From contig NZ_LZJW01000075.1 of the NCBI RefSeq assembly GCF_001667885.1, forward strand, positions 207,229-271,228: a stretch of 64,000 nucleotides of DNA, written 5' to 3'. Below the pieces are notes generated by a model. That model saw nothing but the letters and a program-made list of their open reading frames with translations, was not told where the DNA came from and did no database searches. Shown here one piece after another: positions 25,741 to 33,106 of this stretch; position 1 is the first letter of the stretch; each line of letters begins with the position of its first letter. This DNA is from Mycobacterium scrofulaceum (GTDB lineage: Bacteria > Actinomycetota > Actinomycetes > Mycobacteriales > Mycobacteriaceae). Made by a program: the position numbers and the translations under genes.

Positions 25741-26632
25741 GATCGATCTCCTTCAACGCGACGGGCCACAGCTCCGTCGAGAGCAGGGCGCGTCGCAGAT
25801 AGACGTGCACCACGCAGTCCCAGGTGTTGCCGATACCGCCGTGCACCTGAATCGCCGTCTCACACACGGTTCGGGCGGCTCGCGCGCAATAAACCTTCGC
25901 GACCTGGGCGGCGCGGATCGCGTCGGCGGGCGGCAGCTCGTCGACCGCCCACGCGGCGTGGCGCGACACGCTGATCGAACCCTCAATCAGCGCAAGGCTT
26001 TCCGCCAGCAGGTGGGCGATCGCTTGATAGGACCCGATCTGCTTGCCGTACTGTTCGCGGATTTTGGCGTAGTCGCACGCGACGGCGTGCGCACCCCGGG
26101 CGATGCCCACCAGGTCCGCCGTGGTGGTGACCAGCGCGAGCGCCCGCCATTGCGCGGCGACGTCCGGGGACACTTCTCCCAGAGCCACCGGCGTTCCCGC
26201 GATCATCGCGTCGGTACGGGTCAGGTCCGCGCCCTCGGTGCGGTCGCCGACGTCGGCGGCGATGACCTCGCGGCCGTCGAGGCTCAGGGCCCGCCGGGCG
26301 CCGCGCGCGTCGATCGCGCGGCCGTCGACCGCGATGGTCGAGCCCGCACCGTCCGCGCCGACGTGGCGGGTCAGATCGTCGGCGAGCACCGAGCCGATAA
26401 ACGGCGCGTCGATCAGCCGCCGTCCGAATTCCTCGGCGACGATGGCCACTTCGACGCCGGAGGCCCCGTCCGAGCGCAGCGACCGCCAGCCAGTTGCCGC
26501 AAGTTGCTTGTCCAGGCGCGCAATTCGGCTTTGGTCGTCCAGGTCCTGCACCGCCGACGGCCCCAGGTCGTCGGCCAGTTTTGCGGCGGCGTCGCGCAAT
26601 TGCTGTTGTTCAGCTGTCAGACGTACATCCAT
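25727..26632 (-). CDS. Acyl-CoA dehydrogenase (FadE), subunit B
   Basis: A short FadE of 301 residues. It keeps the C-terminal FAD-binding segment IQVHGGIGNTWD and the REQYGKQIGSYQAI helix but has a reduced middle beta domain and no obvious catalytic Glu. This matches the second subunit of heteromeric steroid-type acyl-CoA dehydrogenases. ATG at 26632 has AAGGAG four bases ahead and overlaps the synthetase gene by 23 nt. Substrate cannot be told from sequence. Confidence 0.9.
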   Translation of the reverse strand: MDVRLTAEQQQLRDAAAKLADDLGPSAVQDLDDQSRIARLDKQLAATGWRSLRSDGASGVEVAIVAEEFGRRLIDAPFIGSVLADDLTRHVGADGAGSTIAVDGRAIDARGARRALSLDGREVIAADVGDRTEGADLTRTDAMIAGTPVALGEVSPDVAAQWRALALVTTTADLVGIARGAHAVACDYAKIREQYGKQIGSYQAIAHLLAESLALIEGSISVSRHAAWAVDELPPADAIRAAQVAKVYCARAARTVCETAIQVHGGIGNTWDCVVHVYLRRALLSTELWPVALKEIDLGLS

Positions 26633-28013
26633 AGCGCTCCTTCAGCACTCGGCGCAGCACCTTGCCCGAGGGCAGGCGGGGAATGTCGGGCACGAAGACC
26701 ACCCGGCTCAGGTGTTTGTAGGAAGCCAGCCGCTGATCGACCCGGGCGGTGAGTTCGCCGGCATCGACCGGTGCGCACGTCGCGACCGCGGCGACCACCG
26801 CTTCGCCGTTGATCCCGTCCGGCACGCCGAACACCGCGCAGTCCTTGACCGCTGGATGGCCGTGCAGGACGGTCTCGATCTCGGCGGGCGCTACCTGGAA
26901 CCCCCGCACCTTGATCATCTCCTTGAGTCGATCGGTGATCCGCAGCCAGCCGCCGCCGTCGAGCCAGCCGATGTCACCGGTCCGGTACCAGCCGTCGTGG
27001 ATCACCTCGCTGGTCGCTTCGGCTGGCAGGTAACCGGCCATCAGCGACGAGGAGCGGGCCTGAATCTCCCCGACCTCGCCGCGGCGGACCGGTTCCCCCG
27101 TCTCCGGCGCGACCACCCGCACCTGCACGCCCGGCACCGGGCGACCGACGGCGTCCAACCGGGCGCCGTCGATCGGATTGCAGGCTATGACAGGCAATTC
27201 CGTGGTTCCGTACGCCGGGACCCAGCCGACGCCGGTGCGCCGGGTCACGGTCTGCGCAACGTGGGCGCTGACCGGCGTGGCCCCCCACATGATGTAGCGC
27301 AGCGAAGACAGGTCGTAGGACTCGAGCGAGGGGTGTGAGGCGATGGCCAGCGCGATCGGTGCGACCGCCATTTCCACGGTGATGCGGTCGCTTTCGATGT
27401 GGTGCAACATCCGCTCGATGTCGAACCGGGGATGCAGCCGCACGCAGGCGCGGGTGCGCAGCGCCGTGAGGATGTTGAGCAGCCCGAGGATGTGCGACGG
27501 CGGCGTGGCGATTTGAATCCGGTCGTGCCGCGTGAGCTGCAGCGCCCCCCGCCAGTGCCGCACGGCCTCGTCCAGCGCGGCATGGGTGTGCCGGACGGCC
27601 TTCGGCAGCCCGGTGGTGCCGGAACTGAACACCAACACGGCGTCCGATCCCGGCGGTGGCGCCGCGGCCGTCGGCTCCCCCGGCGTGACCGGCTCGTCGA
27701 GGTGCAGCATCGGCATCGCGGCGGCCAGCACCGGGTGGTCCCCGACGGCGTGGGTGGGTTGGGTCAGCCCGAGCGCGTGGTCGACCTCGTCACGCTTCCA
27801 TGCCGGGCTGATCAGTACCGCCGTTGCCGCCAGCCGCCAGATCGCAAGCACGACGGCGACGAATTCCGGCCGGTTGGACGCCATGACCGCGACGCGTTGA
27901 TCCGCGGCGACACCGTTCTTGGCCAGGATCGCGGCCCAGCCGGCGGCCAATGCGTCGAGCTCAGGCAGGCTGAAACGCCGTTCCTCGAACACGACCGCAG
28001 CCGGCTCGGTCAC
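26610..28013 (-). CDS. Acyl-CoA synthetase (AMP-binding, FadD-like)
   Basis: 467 residues of the ANL superfamily. The P-loop is FSSGTTGLPKA, followed by YGTTE, the hinge YRTGDIGWLD near 350 and the C-terminal catalytic Lys in PSGKVLRRVL. It activates a carboxylic acid to the CoA thioester. It is a little shorter than typical FadD proteins because the N-terminal domain begins directly at the FSLPELDALA segment. GTG at 28013 has GGAAGG seven bases ahead. It leads the minus-strand operon FadD-FadE-FadE-hydratase and is divergent from the ferredoxin gene. Confidence 0.92.
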   Translation of the reverse strand: MTEPAAVVFEERRFSLPELDALAAGWAAILAKNGVAADQRVAVMASNRPEFVAVVLAIWRLAATAVLISPAWKRDEVDHALGLTQPTHAVGDHPVLAAAMPMLHLDEPVTPGEPTAAAPPPGSDAVLVFSSGTTGLPKAVRHTHAALDEAVRHWRGALQLTRHDRIQIATPPSHILGLLNILTALRTRACVRLHPRFDIERMLHHIESDRITVEMAVAPIALAIASHPSLESYDLSSLRYIMWGATPVSAHVAQTVTRRTGVGWVPAYGTTELPVIACNPIDGARLDAVGRPVPGVQVRVVAPETGEPVRRGEVGEIQARSSSLMAGYLPAEATSEVIHDGWYRTGDIGWLDGGGWLRITDRLKEMIKVRGFQVAPAEIETVLHGHPAVKDCAVFGVPDGINGEAVVAAVATCAPVDAGELTARVDQRLASYKHLSRVVFVPDIPRLPSGKVLRRVLKERYGCTSDS

Positions 28014-28084
28014 GTCCCGTCCTTCCCTGACAGGCCGGGCTGACCTGACATCCCCGCAAGCTTGAGAAGATCCTATCGCTCTGT

Positions 28085-28099
28085 GAGAATAGTATTCTC
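28085..28099. promoter_or_regulatory. Palindrome GAGAATA-G-TATTCTC, putative operator
   Basis: A perfect 7+1+7 inverted repeat in the 123-bp divergent region between the acyl-CoA synthetase (start 28013) and the ferredoxin (start 28137). It is the same motif as the site at 22656-22670. It probably controls both directions through one TetR-like regulator, whose gene is not evident close by. Confidence 0.55.
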
Positions 28100-28136
28100 T
28101 ATAGTGAAGAATGCAAGTACGGAGGGGGCGGTCGAG

Positions 28137-28472
28137 GTGACGGTCACCCGAAGCAGCGAGGAGACCCCACGGGTGACAAATCCGTCAAACGGCTCCGGCG
28201 CGGGCACGGTGACCATCCACCTGGACCGCAAGAAGGTCTCGGTGCCGCTGGTCCCCGGCGAGACGCTGTTGCAGAGCGCGCGGCGGGCCGGCCTGGAACC
28301 GCCGTTCAGTTGCGAGGCGGGTAACTGCGGCACGTGCATGGCCAAGTTGGAAGAGGGCCACGCGACCATGCGGGTCAACGACGCTCTCGACGATGACGAG
28401 GTCGCCGAGGGCTACATTTTGACGTGCCAGGGCGTGCCGGACACGGATTCGGTCACGGTGCGCTACGAGTAG
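28137..28472 (+). CDS. [2Fe-2S] ferredoxin, plant type, stand-alone
   Basis: 111 residues. The cluster ligands are Cys59, Cys64, Cys67 and Cys97 (C-x4-C-x2-C-x29-C), as in the ferredoxin domain at the C terminus of KshB, PaaE and Hmp reductases, but here without the FAD/NAD domains. GTG at 28137 is preferred, with GGAGGGGG about eight bases ahead; an upstream reading to 28062 would run through the operator palindrome. It is the first gene of a plus-strand unit with the dabb-like protein and amidohydrolase, and may feed electrons to an oxygenase or hydroxylase encoded elsewhere. Confidence 0.92.
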   Translation: MTVTRSSEETPRVTNPSNGSGAGTVTIHLDRKKVSVPLVPGETLLQSARRAGLEPPFSCEAGNCGTCMAKLEEGHATMRVNDALDDDEVAEGYILTCQGVPDTDSVTVRYE

Positions 28473-28495
28473 CGGCCCGAAGAGAGGTGGCGGCG

Positions 28496-28810
28496 ATGGC
28501 CAAGGGAATCATGTACGTCGAAAGCCGGCCGAGTTCGCCTGAGCGCGAACAGGAATACAACACCTGGTATGACGAAGTGCACATACCCCAACTCCTGAGG
28601 CTCGACGGAATAGTCGCGGCACGACGGCTGCGCCCGGTTGACGGACAGGGCCCCTATATCGCCATCTACGAACTCGAAGGCGACGATCTGCAGGCCATCT
28701 TGGACAACATGATCGCCAACGCCGGGCAGCTGAACATGTCCGACGCCCTGCTGCTGGATCCCGCGCCCATCCCGAAACTGTTCGAGACGACGAGCGAGCG
28801 GAGCCGCTGA
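28496..28810 (+). CDS. Small dimeric alpha-beta-barrel-like protein (EthD/DUF4286-like)
   Basis: 104 residues starting at ATG 28496 after AGAGGTGG. The pattern, a beta strand (GIMYVES), a YNTWYDEVHIPQLL helix and YIAIYELEG, is that of small ferredoxin-fold proteins of the EthD/DUF4286 group. The WYDEVHIP segment is typical. Such proteins often work beside oxidoreductases in aromatic or ether degradation, but their reaction is mostly unknown. It sits 23 bp after the ferredoxin and 5 bp before the amidohydrolase, clearly in one operon. Confidence 0.75.
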   Translation: MAKGIMYVESRPSSPEREQEYNTWYDEVHIPQLLRLDGIVAARRLRPVDGQGPYIAIYELEGDDLQAILDNMIANAGQLNMSDALLLDPAPIPKLFETTSERSR

Positions 28811-28815
28811 GCCTG

Positions 28816-30078
28816 ATGAACGTCGACGACCTGATCCTGGTGAGCATCGACGACCATGTGGTGGAACCGCCGGACATGTTCCTGCGCCACGTGCCCGCCA
28901 AATACAAGGACGAGGCCCCGATCGTCATGGTCGACGACAAGGGCGTCGACCAGTGGATGTACCAGGGCAGGCCGCAGGGCGTGAGCGGGCTCAACGCCGT
29001 GGTGTCGTGGCCGGCCGAGGAATGGGGCCGCGACCCGGCCGGTTTCGCCGAAATGCGCCCGGGCGTCTACGACGTCCACGAACGCGTGCGGGATATGAAC
29101 CGCAACGGGATCCTCGCCTCGATGTGCTTTCCCACCTTCACCGGCTTCTCCGCGCGGCACCTCAACATGACGCGCGAGGATGTCACGCTGGTGATGGTGT
29201 CGGCCTACAACGACTGGCACATCGACGAGTGGGCCGGCTCTTACCCGGACCGTTTCATCCCGATCGCCATCCTGCCGACGTGGACCCCCGAGGGCATGTG
29301 CGCCGAGATCCGCCGGGTCGCGGCCAAGGGCTGCCGGGCGGTCACGATGCCGGAACTGCCCCACCTGGAAGGGCTTCCGAGCTACCACGACGACGACTAC
29401 TGGGGGCCGGTCTTCCGCACGCTATCCGAGCAGGACGTGGTGATGTGCCTGCACATCGGCACCGGGTTCGGGGCGATCAGCATGGCCCCCGACGCGCCGA
29501 TCGACAACCTGATCATCCTGGCCACCCAGGTGTCGGCGATGTGTGCCCAGGATCTGTTGTGGGGCCCCGCTATGCGCAACTACCCCGACCTGAAGTTCGC
29601 CTTCTCCGAGGGCGGAATCGGCTGGATCCCCTTCTATTTGGACCGCAGCGACCGCCACTACACCAACCAGAAGTGGCTGCGGCGCGACTTCGGGGACAAG
29701 CTGCCCAGCGAGGTCTTCCGCGAACACTCGCTGGCCTGCTACGTCACCGACAAGACGTCGTTGAAGCTGCGCCACGAGATCGGCATCGACATCATCGCGT
29801 GGGAATGTGACTATCCGCACTCGGACTGCTTCTGGCCGGACGCCCCCGAACAGGTGCTGGCCGAGCTCAACGCCGCCGGCGCCGACGACTCCGACATCAA
29901 CAAGATCACCTGGGGCAACGCCTGCCGGTTCTTCAGCTGGGATCCGTTCGCGCGAACGCCTCGGGATCAGGCAACGGTAAAAGCGTTGCGCGCCAAATCA
30001 TCCGACGTCGACGTGTCCATCCGGTCGCGTGCTGAGTGGGCGCGGCTCTACGCGGAGAAGCAGCTCACGTCGCGGTAG
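28816..30078 (+). CDS. Amidohydrolase family protein (ACMSD-like)
   Basis: 420 residues with the amidohydrolase-2 pattern: SIDDHVVEPPDMF at the N terminus (metal site Asp-x-His), FPTFTGFSA, a CLHIGTGFG strand with metal His, and WECDYPHSDC near 330 with the catalytic Asp. These TIM-barrel enzymes hydrolyse or decarboxylate cyclic acids. Many mycobacterial copies sit in steroid and aromatic clusters. Start ATG at 28816 lies 5 bp after the preceding stop. The gene ends at a strong hairpin that separates it from the convergent LLM gene. Confidence 0.9.
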   Translation: MNVDDLILVSIDDHVVEPPDMFLRHVPAKYKDEAPIVMVDDKGVDQWMYQGRPQGVSGLNAVVSWPAEEWGRDPAGFAEMRPGVYDVHERVRDMNRNGILASMCFPTFTGFSARHLNMTREDVTLVMVSAYNDWHIDEWAGSYPDRFIPIAILPTWTPEGMCAEIRRVAAKGCRAVTMPELPHLEGLPSYHDDDYWGPVFRTLSEQDVVMCLHIGTGFGAISMAPDAPIDNLIILATQVSAMCAQDLLWGPAMRNYPDLKFAFSEGGIGWIPFYLDRSDRHYTNQKWLRRDFGDKLPSEVFREHSLACYVTDKTSLKLRHEIGIDIIAWECDYPHSDCFWPDAPEQVLAELNAAGADDSDINKITWGNACRFFSWDPFARTPRDQATVKALRAKSSDVDVSIRSRAEWARLYAEKQLTSR

Positions 30079-30113
30079 CCGTCCGCCAACGCGCGGCTGA
30101 CCGCACACTTGAA

Positions 30114-30143
30114 CCCGAACGTGCGGCCAACCGCACGTTCGGG
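30114..30143. terminator. Perfect 13-bp hairpin, bidirectional terminator candidate
   Basis: CCCGAACGTGCGG (30114-30126) and its exact complement (30131-30143) enclose a four-base loop CCAA. It sits in the 90-bp gap between the convergent amidohydrolase (+) and LLM oxidoreductase (-) genes. There is no U-tract on either side; mycobacterial intrinsic terminators often lack one. Confidence 0.65.
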
Positions 30144-30168
30144 CAGCCAGCTTGACAGTGTCCGAGGG

Positions 30169-31089
30169 TCACGCCACGGTCGGCTCCAGCCCTGCCAGCG
30201 CCGGGCCTAGCTCCTCGAGTTGTTCGATGGCGGCGTTGAATTCGCCGCCGACCGGTGGCAACAACAGAACGTGGTCCGCTCCGGCCGCCAAGTGTCCGCG
30301 GATGCTGCGCGCGATGTTCGCCGGATGACCATGAGCGACAGCGGAATTGACCAGGCGGTCGCTGACTTCGTCGATGTCGCGCGACGAGTACCCCAGCCCC
30401 GCCAGCCGGGACGTATAGGATGGCACGGCGAGTCTCGCCGACACCGACTCGCGTGCGGCCTGGATGTCGCGAACCACCGACAGGCCGACGACCAGCAGCT
30501 TGTCCGGTCCGAGCACGCCGCGCGCCTGCGCTGTGAACGCCGGAGGTAGCCCGGCTGGCAGCGCCCCGTCGGCGAGATCCCTTGCCAGCGCCAGCATCTT
30601 GGGTCCGTTGGCGGCGACGATGCGGACGTAGGGCGCGCCCGGCGCCGGCGGCCACGTCGGGGCCTTCATCCCTTCCAGATAGTCGCGCATCGTGCTCAGT
30701 GGGCGCCCGAATTGCCGGCCGACGCTCGCCGCCTGCTCCGGATATCCAATGCCGATGCCCAGCACGAGCCGACCCGGATACGCCTGCGCCAGTTGGGCGG
30801 CCGCGGCGTGCATGGTCTGCGCGGGCCGCGCCCAGATGTTGGCGATGCAGGTGCCGAACACCATGCGCTCGGTGTCGGCCAGGAGCATGCCGAGTTGCAC
30901 CAGGGCGTCCTTGCCAATCACCTCGTTGGTCCACGCGGCGCCGTATCCGGCCCGCTCGAGCCGGTGCGCGGTCTCGCGTAGCGTGTCGGCGGACGGTGTG
31001 TCGGTGAACGAGACGGGCAGGCATACGCCCAGCGGGCCCAGCGCCTTTCGAGTCGCGTCGACGACCGCGTCAGCCACGGTATCGCTCAC
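30169..31089 (-). CDS. LLM class F420-dependent oxidoreductase
   Basis: 306 residues from GTG at 31089, which overlaps the stop of the epimerase-like gene as GTGA; the frame extends further upstream but overlaps that gene. The luciferase-like barrel is shown by WTNEVIGKDALVQLG, FGTCIANIWAR and LGIGIGYPEQA. Compared with FMN-type luciferases it is short and fits the F420-dependent mycobacterial subgroup (TIGR03620-like). Function is unknown: reduction or oxidation of a carbonyl is typical. Confidence 0.9.
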   Translation of the reverse strand: MSDTVADAVVDATRKALGPLGVCLPVSFTDTPSADTLRETAHRLERAGYGAAWTNEVIGKDALVQLGMLLADTERMVFGTCIANIWARPAQTMHAAAAQLAQAYPGRLVLGIGIGYPEQAASVGRQFGRPLSTMRDYLEGMKAPTWPPAPGAPYVRIVAANGPKMLALARDLADGALPAGLPPAFTAQARGVLGPDKLLVVGLSVVRDIQAARESVSARLAVPSYTSRLAGLGYSSRDIDEVSDRLVNSAVAHGHPANIARSIRGHLAAGADHVLLLPPVGGEFNAAIEQLEELGPALAGLEPTVA

Positions 31090-31979
31090 TGTCCGAAGTA
31101 GTGGCCGGCGTCGAGGTCCTCGAGCAGCCCGGCGTGTTCGGGCCGCCAACCCAGCACCTTCTGTGTCAGCTCGCTCGACGTCGGGTTGTCCAGGGCCGCG
31201 AAGAGCGCCAGAAATCCGAAATGCCCGGCATTTTCGGCGGGAATGCTCACCGTCGGCACACCCAGATGCCGTCCGATGACGCCCGCGATATCGCGGAACG
31301 GCACGCCTTCGTCGGCCACCCCGTGGAAACGGCTTCCCGCGGGCGCGTTTTCGAGAGCGAGAAGGTAAAGGTGCGCGGCGTCGAGGGTGTGAACCCCAGG
31401 CCACCGGTTGGTCCCATCGCCGAGATAGGCGGAGACGCCGGTGTCGCGGGCGGTGTTGATCAGGTGGTGGGCGAAGCCGTGGTGGTCGAGGTCGCTGTGG
31501 ACCAACGGGGACAACCGAATGACCGACGACCGCACTCCCCGTTCGGCCAGTGCGATCACCGCGTTCTCCGAGTCGACGCGCGGTCCGCTGGCCAGCGTGT
31601 CGTGCTCGGTTGCGACGCCGCCCTGGCCCAAGAGCGAGAGCAGAAGGGTTCCCGAGGTGCTGACGAAGGGTCGGTCGGAACCGACAAGCGCCTCCCCGAT
31701 GGCCTCGACGGCGCGCAGATCCGTTTCGGCCGCGGCCAGGAAGTCGTCGAAATCGTGTTTGAAAGCGAGGTGGATGACGCCGTCGGAGGCCGCCGCGGCC
31801 GAGCGTAAACCGTCGAGATCGTCGAGGTCACCCCGGTGCACTTTCGCGCCCTTGGCCTGCAGCGTGGCTGCGGACTCGTCCGACCGGGCCAAACCGGTCA
31901 CCTGGTGCCCGGCCTTGAGCAGTTCGTCGACGACGGCCGAACCGATGTGTCCGCTCGCGCCCGTCACAAAGACATGCAT
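31086..31979 (-). CDS. NAD-dependent epimerase/dehydratase-like extended SDR
   Basis: 297 residues. The Rossmann motif TGASGHIG is at 6-13, followed by strands ending in GLARSD and a DLDD segment. The active-site Ser-Thr region STSGT is present but the classical YxxxK is not clear, as in the atypical subgroup that includes plant cinnamoyl reductase-like and NADPH-sensing proteins. It starts at ATG 31979 opposite the LysR gene at 32145 and is coupled to the LLM enzyme by GTGA. The pair likely forms a small redox operon controlled by the divergent regulator. Confidence 0.9.
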   Translation of the reverse strand: MHVFVTGASGHIGSAVVDELLKAGHQVTGLARSDESAATLQAKGAKVHRGDLDDLDGLRSAAAASDGVIHLAFKHDFDDFLAAAETDLRAVEAIGEALVGSDRPFVSTSGTLLLSLLGQGGVATEHDTLASGPRVDSENAVIALAERGVRSSVIRLSPLVHSDLDHHGFAHHLINTARDTGVSAYLGDGTNRWPGVHTLDAAHLYLLALENAPAGSRFHGVADEGVPFRDIAGVIGRHLGVPTVSIPAENAGHFGFLALFAALDNPTSSELTQKVLGWRPEHAGLLEDLDAGHYFGQ

Positions 31980-32124
31980 GAATGATCCCTTTCGTTGCGC
32001 GGTGTTCGCGACTTCCAGTCAACGATCGCGCGGCTTCAGCTGTCCAAGACCTGTTCCATATGGCGCGATACCGGATCGGCATCATGGCCGCTCACACGCA
32101 CTTTGCGCGGCCCAGCGGACCGAT

Positions 32125-32141
32125 AGCAGCGTTACACTGCT
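32125..32141. promoter_or_regulatory. Inverted repeat AGCAG-N7-CTGCT before the LysR gene
   Basis: AGCAG at 32125-32129 and CTGCT at 32137-32141 flank seven bases and end three bases before the LysR start codon. It lies in the divergent region that also serves the SDR/LLM operon. The place suits autoregulation, although LysR sites usually have a T-N11-A core and the symmetry here is short. Confidence 0.35.
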
Positions 32142-32144
32142 GGC

Positions 32145-33047
32145 ATGACCGAAAAGGCACCGCCGGTGATCGATCTCGACCTGCGGCTGGTCGGGTATTT
32201 CGTCGTGGTCGCCGAACAGCGGCACTTCGGCCGAGCCGCGAGCGCGCTGCGGGTCGCGCAGCCCTCGTTGAGCCGGCAGATTCGCCGGCTCGAGCAGCAG
32301 CTGGGCGTGCGGCTGCTGGACCGCACACCGCAGGGAACCAAACTCACCGAGGCGGGCGAAGTGTTTCTGCCGCGCGCCAAGGCCCTGCTGCGCTCGGCCG
32401 CACAAGCCGCCGCCCAGGCCCGGGCCGCCGCCCAGCCCAGTCGGATCGCGATCGGATATACCACCGGGATGATCGTCACCCCCGCGGTTCGTGAGATGCG
32501 CCGCGAACACCCGGACGCCGAAGTTCAAGTCTCGCACCTGGATTGGGACCAGGCCCTGGACGCGTTGCTCGGTCACCGGGTGGACGCGGTGGTGAGCCGC
32601 CTGCCGTTCCCAACCGACGGGCTGCATGTGACGGTCCTGTATGACGAGCCGCGGGTGCTGGCGGTCCCCATCGACCACCGGCTGGCGGGGCGGGAATCGG
32701 TCACCCTCGACGACATCGCCAACGAGCCGATGCCGCGGGTGCGCCATTCCGATCCCGCTTGGAGCGCGTACTGGCGCATCGACCCCCGGCCCGACGGGCG
32801 CCGGGCGCCGGACGGCCCCTTCATCGACGCGCTCGAGGACAAGTTCGAACTCATCGCCTCGGGGCAGGCAGTCGCCATTACGGCGGGCTTTCACGGCTAC
32901 AGCTTGCGGCCGGACATCACCACGGTCCCGCTGGAAGGGGTCGAGCCCAGCCACGTCGTGCTGGCGACGCGCGCCGGCGACCGCAGCAGGTTGGTGGCGG
33001 CTTTCCGCAAGCTCGCCGAAGCTCATCTCACGGGTCCGGGCGGCTGA
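32145..33047 (+). CDS. LysR family transcriptional regulator
   Basis: 300 residues. The winged helix-turn-helix at about 12-70 contains HFGRAASALRVAQPSLSRQI and LLDRTPQGTKLTEAG. The effector domain from 95 on has the type II periplasmic-binding fold (IAIGYTTGMIVTPAV, ending LEGVEPSHVVLATRA). It is divergent from the epimerase-like/LLM gene pair, which it probably controls. Its 3' end runs into a pair of 30-bp hairpin repeats that face the CoA-transferase gene. Confidence 0.93.
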   Translation: MTEKAPPVIDLDLRLVGYFVVVAEQRHFGRAASALRVAQPSLSRQIRRLEQQLGVRLLDRTPQGTKLTEAGEVFLPRAKALLRSAAQAAAQARAAAQPSRIAIGYTTGMIVTPAVREMRREHPDAEVQVSHLDWDQALDALLGHRVDAVVSRLPFPTDGLHVTVLYDEPRVLAVPIDHRLAGRESVTLDDIANEPMPRVRHSDPAWSAYWRIDPRPDGRRAPDGPFIDALEDKFELIASGQAVAITAGFHGYSLRPDITTVPLEGVEPSHVVLATRAGDRSRLVAAFRKLAEAHLTGPGG

Positions 33048-33050
33048 CGC

Positions 33051-33106
33051 CGAACGTGAAAGTAGGTTCACGCTCGAGTGCGAACGTGAAAGTAGGTTCA
33101 CGCTCG
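33051..33106. repeat. Two direct copies of a hairpin-forming 26-bp sequence, 30-bp period
   Basis: Copies at 33051-33076 and 33081-33106 are identical. Each holds an inverted repeat CGTGAA-N6-TTCACG, so the pair makes two stacked hairpins. They fill the gap between the convergent LysR and CoA-transferase genes, and the second copy includes the stop codon of the latter (33098-33100). A bidirectional terminator made by duplication is the simplest reading. Confidence 0.85.
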
